From Flavobacteriales bacterium (lineage in GTDB: Bacteria; Bacteroidota; Bacteroidia; Flavobacteriales_F; PHOS-HE28), in assembly GCA_016710015.1 (NCBI GenBank), contig JADJLR010000008.1, forward strand, positions 1 through 64,000: a stretch of 64,000 bases of DNA, written 5' to 3'. Made by a program: the position numbers and the translations under genes. The first letter of the stretch is position 1. Each line of letters starts with the position of its first letter. A model generated the notes under the pieces. It was not told the origin of the DNA, searched no databases, and was given only the letters and a program-made list of their open reading frames with translations. Positions 53,801 through 61,183 of this stretch are shown here, in pieces.

Positions 53801-54046
53801 GGCGTCCGAGGCGATGTAGCGCATGCCCTGCACGCCGTTGATCGCCGTTTCCAGCTGCACCAAAGTAGACCGCGTGAGCACGTCCGCGCTGGCACCGGGA
53901 TAGGCGATGAAGATGTTCACCGTCGTCGGTGCGATCTCCGGGAACTGCGAGGTGGGGAGCTGCTTGATCGCCAGCATCCCCATGAACACGATGAGGATCG
54001 AGATCACGATGGCCAATACCGGCCGCTGAATGAAATTCCTGAACAT
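50801..54046 (-). CDS. RND efflux permease (HAE1/AcrB-type)
   Basis: A proton-driven multidrug exporter of the inner membrane, 1081 residues, twelve transmembrane helices in two halves with large periplasmic loops. Hallmarks: MFRNFIQRPVLAIVISILIV, QLPTSQFPEIAPTTVNIFIA, helix 4 GIVVDNAIVVVEAVHAKM and helix 10 IGLLGKNAVLIVEFAVQKQR with the relay Lys. Helix 4 has Asp-Asn where AcrB has Asp407-Asp408; this variant is, to my knowledge, frequent in Bacteroidetes homologues. The C-terminus is extended by about 40 charged residues ending LKRKKDE. Gap to the adaptor is 22 nt. Confidence 0.95.
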   Translation of the reverse strand: MFRNFIQRPVLAIVISILIVFMGMLAIKQLPTSQFPEIAPTTVNIFIAYPGASADVLTRSTLVQLETAINGVQGMRYIASDATSAGEATIRVIFEPGTDPNEAVVRVKTRVDQVMPNLPLLVQREGVIITPVQPSMLMYVNLYGDGKDADELFLYNYAFTQLIPEIQRIPGVAQAQILGSRKYAMRVWLKPDRMRAYKISAEEVMEALAEQSLIARPGRLGQSSGVDAQAFEYVLVYQGQFSEPEQYRNIIVRSNEEGEQIRMRDIADVELGSEFFDIYSNLDGKPSASIVLKQSLGSNASDVIGQVKEKLQELAEVMPPSIDYKVSYDVSTFLDASTEQVIHTLRDAFILVALVVFIFLGDWRSTLIPIIAVPVSMIGTFFIMQLFGLSINLITLFALVLSIGIVVDNAIVVVEAVHAKMVSDHLAPYNAVKVVMGEIGGAIIAITLMMVSVFIPIAFMTGPVGVFYRQFSITMAGGIIISAVVALTLTPVLCAMMLKPHDAEHVGKQNLLDRFIAWFNKGFERITGRYVKVLDRVVARRTLTFGALLVFCAGIYLSGRVLPAGFIPSEDQGTIYAIIQTPPGSTLETTNKVAHELQQICEEIPEVESVSSLAGYEIMTEGRGSNAGTCLIDLKPWHDRHKDVNEVMEELEEKTKDIGAQIEYFEPPAVPGFGSSGGFSLRMLDKTNGTDYHEFDRVNKEFMAALGERKELTGLFTFFAANYPQYEILIDNQAAMQKGVSIGKAMENLNILIGSTYEQGFIRFGRFFKVYVQSGPEYRRYPSDLEALFVKNEEGEMVPYSSFMRFEKSLGPNEITRYNMYNSASIRGLPANGYTSGDAITAIKEVAKENLPRGYDIAWEGLSYDEARRGNEAIYIFLVVLIFVYLVLAAQYESFLLPLVVILSLPVGVLGSFLMLKAMGLANDVYAQIGIIMLIGLLGKNAVLIVEFAVQKQRAGATVFEAAIEGAKARFRPILMTSFAFIAGLIPLVVATGAGAIGNRTIGSSAMGGMLVGTLIGVLVIPGLYYVFATMAKGRKLIMDERDEPVSEEFVRRDEEGMRYTETIRLLTGRMKELLKRKKDE

Positions 54047-54068
54047 GGCTGGGGTGATTAACGCACGA

Positions 54069-55208
54069 TCACTCGGCGTAGAGGTCCAAGTGGGTCATGA
54101 CCGAATCCGCAAAGACGAACTCGAAGTCCACTTTCTCCTTGTCCTTCACTTTCCGCAAGCCTTCCAGCAGGATGCGATCATCCTTCTTAAGTCCTTCCGT
54201 TACCACGAACAAGTGCTGTAGTTCCGGACCGATCCCGATACGTGTGGTATGCAACACACTGTCCTTGTCGATCACATAAACGTAGCGGTGGTCCAGCACC
54301 TCGAAGGTGGCCTTCTGCGGAATAAGCAGCACGTCCTTCAAGCGTGACTCCATCAGGATGTTCCCGGTCTGGCCATGGCGTAGCAGCCCTTTAGGATTGA
54401 TGAAGGTGGCCCGGAATGCGATGTTGCCCGTGGTGTTGTTGAAGTCGGATTCGATAGCCGTGATCTCGCCGTCCTGATCGAAGACGTCATTATTCGCCAT
54501 ACGCAACTGGACTTTCATTCCTTCCTCGGCCTTCGAGTTCTGGCTATAGGCGAGATACTCGGCTTCGGGCACATTGAAATACACCCACATGCTGCTGTTG
54601 TCAGACAGTTCGGTGAGCAATTCTCCTTCATCGAGCAAACTGCCTTTCCGCACATGGAAGCGACCGATGATGCCGTTGAATGGCGCACGGATCTGCGCGA
54701 ATCCCAAATGCGCTTGCGCCACACTGAGCTCCGCCTTGGCCTTGTCGTACTGTGCCTTGGACATCGCCAATTCATTGGGCGAAACCACGTTGCTATCCGC
54801 CAGCGCCTTGGTGTTCCTGTATTCGATCATGGCAAACTCCGCCTCGGCTTCTGCGCGCTCCACTTCGGCCTGATAAAGTGTAGGACGTATCTGAAAGAGC
54901 ACTTGTCCCTCCTTTACCAGCTGACCTTCATCCACGTATATATCCTGCAGGTATCCCTTTTCCAAGGCGCGTAATTCGATGTGCTGTACCGAATGGATCT
55001 GGCACACGTAGTTACTGTGTACCACGGTATCCGCTTGCAACGCTGTGGTAGCCGCATAGCGCCCACCCTCGTGTCGTTCGTGTTCTTCACCCTGCCCCCC
55101 ACAACTGGCGAGCAAGAACAAGAGGCCAAGAACGAACGTCGATAGCGACTTGAGAAGTAGCGCTCGTGTCTCACGCTGACCCGGAGATGCGCAGGTAGGT
55201 CCGTGCAT
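54069..55208 (-). CDS. RND efflux periplasmic adaptor lipoprotein
   Basis: A membrane-fusion protein linking permease and channel. With ATG 55208 it has 379 residues. A hydrophobic segment and lipobox STFVLGLLFLLASC precede GGQGEEHERHEGG. Then the barrel-sandwich lipoyl half-motif LRALEKGYLQDIYVDEGQLV, an alpha-hairpin (AEVERAEAEAEFAMIEYRNT, KAELSVAQAHLGF), the second half IRAPFNGIIGRFHVRKGSLL, and beta-barrel/MP domains. In-frame ATGs at 55250 and 55241 are possible alternatives; nothing in the sequence decides. First gene of the efflux operon; no regulator is adjacent. Confidence 0.92.
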   Translation of the reverse strand: MHGPTCASPGQRETRALLLKSLSTFVLGLLFLLASCGGQGEEHERHEGGRYAATTALQADTVVHSNYVCQIHSVQHIELRALEKGYLQDIYVDEGQLVKEGQVLFQIRPTLYQAEVERAEAEAEFAMIEYRNTKALADSNVVSPNELAMSKAQYDKAKAELSVAQAHLGFAQIRAPFNGIIGRFHVRKGSLLDEGELLTELSDNSSMWVYFNVPEAEYLAYSQNSKAEEGMKVQLRMANNDVFDQDGEITAIESDFNNTTGNIAFRATFINPKGLLRHGQTGNILMESRLKDVLLIPQKATFEVLDHRYVYVIDKDSVLHTTRIGIGPELQHLFVVTEGLKKDDRILLEGLRKVKDKEKVDFEFVFADSVMTHLDLYAE

Positions 55209-55396
55209 TTCAAACACGCGATCGCCCTTGGTACGTACCATGTTGAACATGTCGATGGAATAGAAGATGAGGAACGTGGACGTACCGGTAAGACCGGGTC
55301 CAATTGAGAGGGAAACCTTTGGAATGACGCGCAATTAGCGCATCCTTGGTGGGCAATGGGCCACCGCGCCCGGAATCAACGCCGGGCTACAGAAAT
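55209..55396. other. Intergenic region with REP-like hairpin
   Basis: 188 nt without coding character between the adaptor and the small secreted gene. GCCCGG (55368-55373) and CCGGGC (55382-55387) form a 6-bp GC hairpin with loop AATCAACG; the minus-strand flanks read CTGTAGC before and GCGGTGGCCCATTGCCC after. This layout resembles repetitive extragenic palindromes mobilised by RAYT transposases, but it is the only copy I noticed. It could also be a terminator lacking a U tract for the minus-strand gene ending at 55397. Confidence 0.35.
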
Positions 55397-55714
55397 TCAG
55401 GGAGCTGACGGATGGAAACCCGTGACAGGGAGCAATTCGGACACGTCGGCATCCTCCGCTCCAAGTCGGTCCGCCGCGAGCACCTCCAACCACTCCGGCA
55501 CCAAAATCAAGAGCGCTGGGATCGGGAGTAGATCGAAATCAACGTGTACCCCAGGTTTGTTCGAAGGATCCTTCGTACCGAGACTGACCACATCCACCTG
55601 CTGATTCGCACGTATGGATGCCTGAAGTGACAGCGGAAAGCTCAACTGGACACCGAGCACGATCGTGCAGGCCAATAAAAGCCGCCTCATCCATGGGTCC
55701 ATCGTATGTTCCAT
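55397..55714 (-). CDS. Small secreted hypothetical protein
   Basis: 105 residues from MEHTMDPWMRRLLLACTIVL, with a hydrophobic signal (LLLACTIVLGVQLSFPLSLQ) and a short mature part SIRANQQVDVVSLGTKDPSN followed by VDFDLLPIPALLILVPEWLE. No family recognised. TACGTTCG on the minus strand at 55731-55738, 16 nt upstream, supports this start and gene. It is upstream of the efflux operon on the same strand, separated by 188 nt, so a link is possible but unproven. Confidence 0.5.
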   Translation of the reverse strand: MEHTMDPWMRRLLLACTIVLGVQLSFPLSLQASIRANQQVDVVSLGTKDPSNKPGVHVDFDLLPIPALLILVPEWLEVLAADRLGAEDADVSELLPVTGFHPSAP

Positions 55715-55730
55715 CTTGCCTAAGCGCCTG

Positions 55731-55738
55731 CGAACGTA
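55731..55738 (-). promoter_or_regulatory. -7 element for the small secreted gene
   Basis: Minus strand reads TACGTTCG, 16 nt before ATG 55714. The remaining intergenic stretch to 55893 holds only a short tandem of TGTATCGTCT. Confidence 0.35.
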
Positions 55739-55893
55739 GCGCAATAGATCACCGTGAACGATGGTCTTAACAGAATTTTACCACATTGTATCGTCTTGTA
55801 TCGTCTTGTTCCGATCATTCGAAAGCCCAAAACGAAATACCCCTGTTGATCATTCCATACACGATCGCAGTGATCGCCTTGCACATGATTGGA

Positions 55894-55901
55894 TAGTTTC
55901 G
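55894..55901 (+). promoter_or_regulatory. -7 element for the LOG-family gene, leaderless configuration
   Basis: TAGTTTCG ends 4 nt before the GTG start at 55906. Confidence 0.4.
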
Positions 55902-55905
55902 CGCC

Positions 55906-56670
55906 GTGTCCATCATCAGATCCAACCCGAAGCACATCGACCTCGGTTTCCTCAGCGGCCCACGCTCGCGCTGGAAGGAGTTCAGGAGTGCGTTCGATAT
56001 CGCCCGTGAGTTCATCTACGGCTTCCGGAAGCTGCATTTCGTTGGGCCTTGCGTTACCTTCTTCGGCAGCGCACGCTTCAAGGAAGACCATCCCTACTAC
56101 GAAGTCGGTCGCGAATTGGCGCGGCGGGTCGGTCGGGTGGGTTTCACGATCATGACCGGTGGTGGGCCCGGGATCATGGAAGCTGCCAACCGAGGTGCAA
56201 GGGATGTGGGTGCGCGCAGTGTAGGATGCAACATCGTATTACCGCATGAACAATACGCGAATCCCTATTTGGATGTGAGCCTAACGTTCGAGCGCTTCTT
56301 CGTCCGCAAAGTGTTGCTGCTGAAGTACAGCATCTGTTTCGTGGTGATGCCCGGTGGTGCTGGAACCTTGGACGAGCTGTTCGAAACCGTAACGTTGATC
56401 CAGACCGGCAAGGTGAAGAACTTCCCGATCCTGCTCTACGGTAAGGACTATTGGGCACCGATGCTACAGCAGCTCGATCGCATGATCGCTGAAGGAACGA
56501 TCGGCAAGAAGGAATTGGAATTCGTTTTCGTTGCGGATTCGGTGGAAGAAGCCACGACGCTCCTCCAAGACCGACTGGTGGTGATGTGGCAGGAAGCCCG
56601 TCGGCGCAAGGACAGTCCGAAGTGGTGGTTCTTGGAGGACCGTGTTAACGGTAAGTTAAGCCGGAAGTAG
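55906..56670 (+). CDS. LOG family protein (TIGR00730-type Rossmann fold)
   Basis: 254 residues, with GTG start (MSIIRSNPKHIDLGFLSGPR). The LOG signature is complete: FFGSARFKEDHPYYEVGREL, MTGGGPGIMEAANRGARDVG and MPGGAGTLDELFETVTLIQT. Family members are cytokinin riboside 5'-monophosphate phosphoribohydrolases or related nucleotide 5'-monophosphate nucleosidases such as PpnN. The basic C-terminus (QEARRRKDSPKWWFLEDRVN) is typical of the bacterial long form. The exact substrate cannot be read from sequence. Confidence 0.92.
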   Translation: MSIIRSNPKHIDLGFLSGPRSRWKEFRSAFDIAREFIYGFRKLHFVGPCVTFFGSARFKEDHPYYEVGRELARRVGRVGFTIMTGGGPGIMEAANRGARDVGARSVGCNIVLPHEQYANPYLDVSLTFERFFVRKVLLLKYSICFVVMPGGAGTLDELFETVTLIQTGKVKNFPILLYGKDYWAPMLQQLDRMIAEGTIGKKELEFVFVADSVEEATTLLQDRLVVMWQEARRRKDSPKWWFLEDRVNGKLSRK

Positions 56671-56724
56671 AGGGCATAACAGAGCCTTAACTCCTTCGCA
56701 AGGAAGGGGTAATGGACCGACCGG

Positions 56725-56732
56725 ATCTTTGC
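56725..56732 (+). promoter_or_regulatory. -7 element for the TonB receptor gene
   Basis: GATCTTTG within GGATCTTTGC, 33 nt before ATG 56766. The same ten bases precede the downstream lipoprotein gene at 59682-59691. Confidence 0.4.
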
Positions 56733-56765
56733 AATGCGAAAGCACCCAAGCTTTCCGCATTCGCG

Positions 56766-59576
56766 ATGTACCGAACCCTACTCGTTGTTCTTGTTTGCAC
56801 ATTCAGCCTCTTGGCCACGGCCCAAAGAGGCATCGTTGCGGGCACCATTTCCTCCAACGAAAATGGAAAGATCGAGCCCATGCCTTTCGTAAATGTGGCG
56901 TTGAAAGGAACCAATACCGGTGCCACCACGGACCTCGACGGTAAGTTCAGCTTCATCGCAGACCCCGGTAACTACGTGCTCTTGGTGAGCTTCGTGGGGT
57001 ACGAAGGCGTGGAGGAACCGCTGACCGTGACCACGGACAAGACCACGTTGTTGGATCTCCAGTTGAAAGGCCAAGGCATCGATCTGGGCGAAGTGGAAGT
57101 GGTGCATACCGTGAACCGTGAGCGTGAAGCAGTCCTGCTGATGGAACGCAAGGAGTCCACCGATCTGGTGCAGAATATCGGCGCTCAGGAGTTGAAGAAG
57201 AAAGGTGCGAACGATGTGGCCGAGGGTGTGCAGAAAATGGTTGGTCTGAGCACCGTTGGTGGACGTTACATCGTTGTACGCGGACTCGGCGATCGCTACA
57301 ACGCAGCCTACCTGAATGGCCTTCCTCTGCCTTCCCCGGACCCGGATGCTAAAGTGGCCCCGCTGGACATCTTCCCGACCAGTGTGGTGGGTAGCATCAA
57401 CGTGACCAAAGGCTTCACACCGGAGTTCTACGGTGATTTCTCCGGCGGTGCTGTGGACATTCGTACCAAGCGTGCAACGGGAGAGAATGTTCTACAGGTG
57501 AGTGTGGGTGGTGGCATGAATTCACGGACCACCTTCAAGAACTTCACTTCCTACAACGGGGGAGGTCAGGACTTCTGGGGTCGCGAAGACGGCTCACGCG
57601 CGATCCCCGCTGGTGTGCTTGGCCAAGGTGCCACGATCGATGGCGAGCGTCTGAAATTCAATACCAACTTCAACCCTGTGGTGCGCACCGCATCGCCGGA
57701 CTTGAACTTCGGTCTGTACGGAGGCACCTCTTTCACACTTGGCACCAACACGAAACTGAATTTCCTAGCCACCGCCAACTACCGCAACGAGAACCGTTAC
57801 CGAAAAGGGACCGTGAAGGTGATCAACACGGAGAACATCGCACTGATCGACTACGACCAGGAAAGCTGGCAGTTCAACACACAGAGCTCCGCACTCGCGG
57901 CGCTTTCTCTGGATCTCGGTACCTCGCATACCATCGGCTTCACCAGTACTTGGGTCAACACCTCATCCGATGAAGTGCGCCAGAGCTACGGCGAGCACTT
58001 CGACTATCAGGATGATGTGTTCGCTCGCCGTTTCACCTTCCGCCAGAATACCATGTGGATCAACCAAGTGGTGGGTGAGCACCGTTTCGGGCGCAGGGAT
58101 CGGTTGAAGATCGACTGGGCAGGATCCATGAGCACCGCCGATGCCAACGAACCCGATCGCCGTCAGTTGGTGTACCTCTACCCACCTGGATCGGCGAACG
58201 AGAACCATCAATTCAATGCCATAGACCGCCTGGAGAACCAGCGGTGGTACAGCGCCTTGAACGAGGAAGAGACCAGCGCCCGCGCTGGTATCACATACCG
58301 CATCTTGGAGAAGGAAACGGAGGACGGCGTACAGCCCATCCTTCTCGTTCGGACAGGTGTACAGACGAAGCGCAAGAAGCGGATCTTCGGATACGATGTC
58401 TTTTCATACGACCTGGGCGGTGTGAACGCGAACAACCCCTCAGGTGTAGATGTCGATCGGCCGGACACCTATATCAACGACAACACCTATCAGCAAAGCC
58501 AATTCAGTATCCAAAATGTCACTGGACCTGAAGCTGACCACAACATCAAGCAAGAGATCGACGCAGCCTACGTCTCTGCAGAATTCGATGTGGTGCCGAG
58601 CAAAGTGAAGTTGATGGGCGGTGTACGGATGGAGGACGCGAAGCAATTCATCGTCTACCGGAAGCAGAGCGACTCGTACCTCTCTCCTCGCCGTGTAGCT
58701 CGCATCAATTCGACCGACTTCCTGCCATTCGCCGGGGTGAAGATGGACCTGAACGAAAAGAACGTGCTGCGAGCGAACGCCAGCAAGACGATCTCCCGCC
58801 CCGGGTTCCGTGAAATGGCTCCGTTCGAGTACACCGAGTACTTCGCCGGGGTAAAGAACGTGGGCAACCCGAACCTACAGAACGGACAGATCTACAACGC
58901 GGACCTGCGCTTCGAACAATTTCCGAACGTGGGTGAACTCTTCGCCGTTGGCGTGTTCGGCAAACAACTGATCGACCCGATCGAGAAGATCGCACTCGCC
59001 ACGGCAAGCGGCCAACTCCAATCATTCCGGAACACGGGTACCGCTCAGGTGGTCGGCATCGAATTGGAACTGGTGAAGAACCTCGGTGGCTTATTTGGAA
59101 AGGACAGCACGGTATGGAACGATCTGAGCGTAGGCGTGAATACCACCTTCCTGCATTCGGAACTCACCATAGACCGGCCGATCGCCGAATACGACGGACC
59201 CACCACGGTATTGACCAATGCCACGCGTCCGCTCCAAGGCGCCTCCCCCTATCTCGTGAATGCCGACCTGAGTTATGGCCTGAAGCTCGGTGATCACCTG
59301 AAGGGAACGTTGACCTTGGCGTACAACATCTTCGGACGTCGCATCTTCTCCGCTGGCGCGAACGGGCTTGGTGATCAATACGAACTCCCGGTGGGTATGC
59401 TGAATGTGATCGCACGCACCGAGATCGGCGACCGCTGGCAAGTGAACCTGAACCTTCGCAATGTGCTGGATACCCGCTCCCGCATCGAACAGGAAACACC
59501 GAACGGCAGCACACTCATCAACGACTACCGCTCCGGAACCAATGTTTCCATCGGCCTGACCTACTCCATTCTCTGA
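56766..59576 (+). CDS. TonB-dependent outer-membrane receptor with CarboxypepD-regulatory-like domain
   Basis: 936 residues. Signal peptide MYRTLLVVLVCTFSLLATAQ. An N-terminal carboxypeptidase-regulatory-like Ig domain (PFVNVALKGTNTGATTDLDG, KFSFIADPGNYVLLVSFVGY), plug domain (VGGRYIVVRGLGDRYNAAYL, GSINVTKGFTPEFYGDFSGG), then a 22-strand-type barrel ending NVSIGLTYSIL. It lacks a SusC signature and has no SusD neighbour; instead a lipoprotein gene follows 144 nt downstream. Substrate unknown. ATG 56766 directly precedes the signal peptide. Confidence 0.93.
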   Translation: MYRTLLVVLVCTFSLLATAQRGIVAGTISSNENGKIEPMPFVNVALKGTNTGATTDLDGKFSFIADPGNYVLLVSFVGYEGVEEPLTVTTDKTTLLDLQLKGQGIDLGEVEVVHTVNREREAVLLMERKESTDLVQNIGAQELKKKGANDVAEGVQKMVGLSTVGGRYIVVRGLGDRYNAAYLNGLPLPSPDPDAKVAPLDIFPTSVVGSINVTKGFTPEFYGDFSGGAVDIRTKRATGENVLQVSVGGGMNSRTTFKNFTSYNGGGQDFWGREDGSRAIPAGVLGQGATIDGERLKFNTNFNPVVRTASPDLNFGLYGGTSFTLGTNTKLNFLATANYRNENRYRKGTVKVINTENIALIDYDQESWQFNTQSSALAALSLDLGTSHTIGFTSTWVNTSSDEVRQSYGEHFDYQDDVFARRFTFRQNTMWINQVVGEHRFGRRDRLKIDWAGSMSTADANEPDRRQLVYLYPPGSANENHQFNAIDRLENQRWYSALNEEETSARAGITYRILEKETEDGVQPILLVRTGVQTKRKKRIFGYDVFSYDLGGVNANNPSGVDVDRPDTYINDNTYQQSQFSIQNVTGPEADHNIKQEIDAAYVSAEFDVVPSKVKLMGGVRMEDAKQFIVYRKQSDSYLSPRRVARINSTDFLPFAGVKMDLNEKNVLRANASKTISRPGFREMAPFEYTEYFAGVKNVGNPNLQNGQIYNADLRFEQFPNVGELFAVGVFGKQLIDPIEKIALATASGQLQSFRNTGTAQVVGIELELVKNLGGLFGKDSTVWNDLSVGVNTTFLHSELTIDRPIAEYDGPTTVLTNATRPLQGASPYLVNADLSYGLKLGDHLKGTLTLAYNIFGRRIFSAGANGLGDQYELPVGMLNVIARTEIGDRWQVNLNLRNVLDTRSRIEQETPNGSTLINDYRSGTNVSIGLTYSIL

Positions 59577-59601
59577 TCGGCACTCCTTCCAACAGCGATG
59601 T

Positions 59602-59629
59602 GCGACCGCAGTCTTAACACTGCGGTCGC
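59602..59629 (+). promoter_or_regulatory. 10-bp perfect stem-loop between receptor and lipoprotein genes
   Basis: GCGACCGCAG (59602-59611) pairs perfectly with CTGCGGTCGC (59620-59629) around loop TCTTAACA. It starts 26 nt after the receptor stop and is not followed by a T run, so it may be a partial terminator, an mRNA-stabilising hairpin or an operator. Confidence 0.6.
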
Positions 59630-59682
59630 TATCGTTAATGGAATCATAAAGTTCGTGGAACGATGTGATAAGACCCCCTCGG

Positions 59683-59690
59683 GATCTTTG
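59683..59690 (+). promoter_or_regulatory. -7 element for the lipoprotein gene
   Basis: GATCTTTG, identical with flanking bases to that of the upstream receptor gene, 30 nt before ATG 59721. Confidence 0.4.
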
Positions 59691-59720
59691 CGGCAGAAAC
59701 CTGAAACAACCCTTGGATCG

Positions 59721-61049
59721 ATGAAATTGCTTCGACACATCAATACCAACCTCGCGCTCGTCACCTTGATCGTGGCGATCGGTGCGGCACCTTTGACCTC
59801 CTGCAAGAAGAAGGAAGGCTGTACCGACCCCACGGCCATGAACTACGACCCTGACGCAGATAAGGACTGCTGCTGTGAGCACCTTACCCCCGAAAGCGAA
59901 CCTACCCAAACCTTCAACGGGGAGACCTACTATGTCCTTTCAGGCAGTGTCGGCAGCAGTCGCACACTCGTTCAAAGTCGCAAATACCTCATCTCCGGTG
60001 GCCTCTTCGTGGCATCCGGAGCTACGCTCACCATTGAGCAAGGCACCCGCATCTATGCGGCCGATGATGGCACCACACCGTTCCTGAGTGTTCAACGCGG
60101 AGGCCGGATCAACGCTGTGGGTACAGCCAACGCACCCATCGTGTTCACCACCATCAAAACCGTTACCGGTGTACCAGGCCGTGGTGATTGGGGCGGTATC
60201 GTGATCAACGGGAAGGCACGCATCAACACTTGTCCGAGCAACGATTGCAGCGCCGAGGGAGAAGGGGGCACCGGCACTTATGGTGGATCCAACGACTACG
60301 ACGACTCCGGTACGATGAAGTATGTGCGCGTGGAGTACGCCGGTAAGATCCTTGGAACGGACAATGAACTGAACGGATTCTCCTTGAACGGCGTGGGAAG
60401 CGGTACGGTGTTGGAGCACCTCCAAGCCTATAAGGGCAGCGACGATGGATTCGAATTCTTCGGAGGAACCGTGAACCTGAAATGGGCCGTATCCACCGGT
60501 AACAGCGATGACAGCTTCGACTGGACCCATGGATGGCGTGGGAAGGGCCAGTTCTGGGTGGTACATCAAGATGTCGCCACCTGCGACAATGGCTTCGAGG
60601 GGGATAACTGGGAAACCGACTACAACGCAACACCGGTAAGCAGCCCCATGATCAGCAATTTCATCTTGGTAGGAGCAGATGATGGATCCGCCAACAGCGG
60701 AGCACGCCTGCGACATGGAACCAAAGGCAAGCTCTGGAACGGATTGGTGACCGGCTTCTCCAAAGGGATCCGTGTAGGGACCGAGTGCGATGCCTTCGTC
60801 GCGGACGGAACCTTGTTCGTGAAGAACAGTGGAGTCTTCGGCAATGGTGCCGATTGGGACAACGCTGGCAGCATCGGATCGGATCCAACGAACACCACGT
60901 CCGGCCCTTCACTCTCCGGATACTTAGGAACGGATACCAACGGCGCCGTGGATCCCTCCATAGTAGACCCGTGGTTCAGCAGCGTCAACTACAAAGGTGC
61001 CGTGGATCCTACCAACGATTGGACCGCGAACTGGTCAGTTCGACTTTGA
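59721..61049 (+). CDS. Surface lipoprotein with beta-helix-like domain
   Basis: 442 residues. Lipoprotein signal ending APLTSCKKKEGC (lipobox LTSC; Cys28). A short Cys/Asp-rich module follows, CTDPTAMNYDPDADKDCCCE, of the CTDPxAxNYDPxA type common in Bacteroidetes surface proteins. The rest has repeated strand-turn blocks typical of right-handed beta-helices (GGLFVASGATLTIEQGTRIY, NAVGTANAPIVFTTIKTVTG, RGDWGGIVINGKARINTCPS, then LNGFSLNGVGSGTVLEHLQA). With the TonB receptor it forms a likely receptor/surface-lipoprotein pair. Start chosen at the signal-peptide ATG. Confidence 0.85.
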   Translation: MKLLRHINTNLALVTLIVAIGAAPLTSCKKKEGCTDPTAMNYDPDADKDCCCEHLTPESEPTQTFNGETYYVLSGSVGSSRTLVQSRKYLISGGLFVASGATLTIEQGTRIYAADDGTTPFLSVQRGGRINAVGTANAPIVFTTIKTVTGVPGRGDWGGIVINGKARINTCPSNDCSAEGEGGTGTYGGSNDYDDSGTMKYVRVEYAGKILGTDNELNGFSLNGVGSGTVLEHLQAYKGSDDGFEFFGGTVNLKWAVSTGNSDDSFDWTHGWRGKGQFWVVHQDVATCDNGFEGDNWETDYNATPVSSPMISNFILVGADDGSANSGARLRHGTKGKLWNGLVTGFSKGIRVGTECDAFVADGTLFVKNSGVFGNGADWDNAGSIGSDPTNTTSGPSLSGYLGTDTNGAVDPSIVDPWFSSVNYKGAVDPTNDWTANWSVRL

Positions 61050-61183
61050 TCGGACCGGAAAGGCCAAGCACGGTAAACCGCGATCCATACTCGGAATGGA
61101 CGGAAGGCTCCTCCGGGAGACTTTCACCATTCATTGGACAGCGTGGAACCGACCACTCGATATCCAGCGCTCAATAACTCTGC
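61050..61183. other. Convergent intergenic region
   Basis: 134 nt between the stops of the lipoprotein gene and the minus-strand T9SS cargo. I see no gene and no convincing terminator hairpin. Confidence 0.4.
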
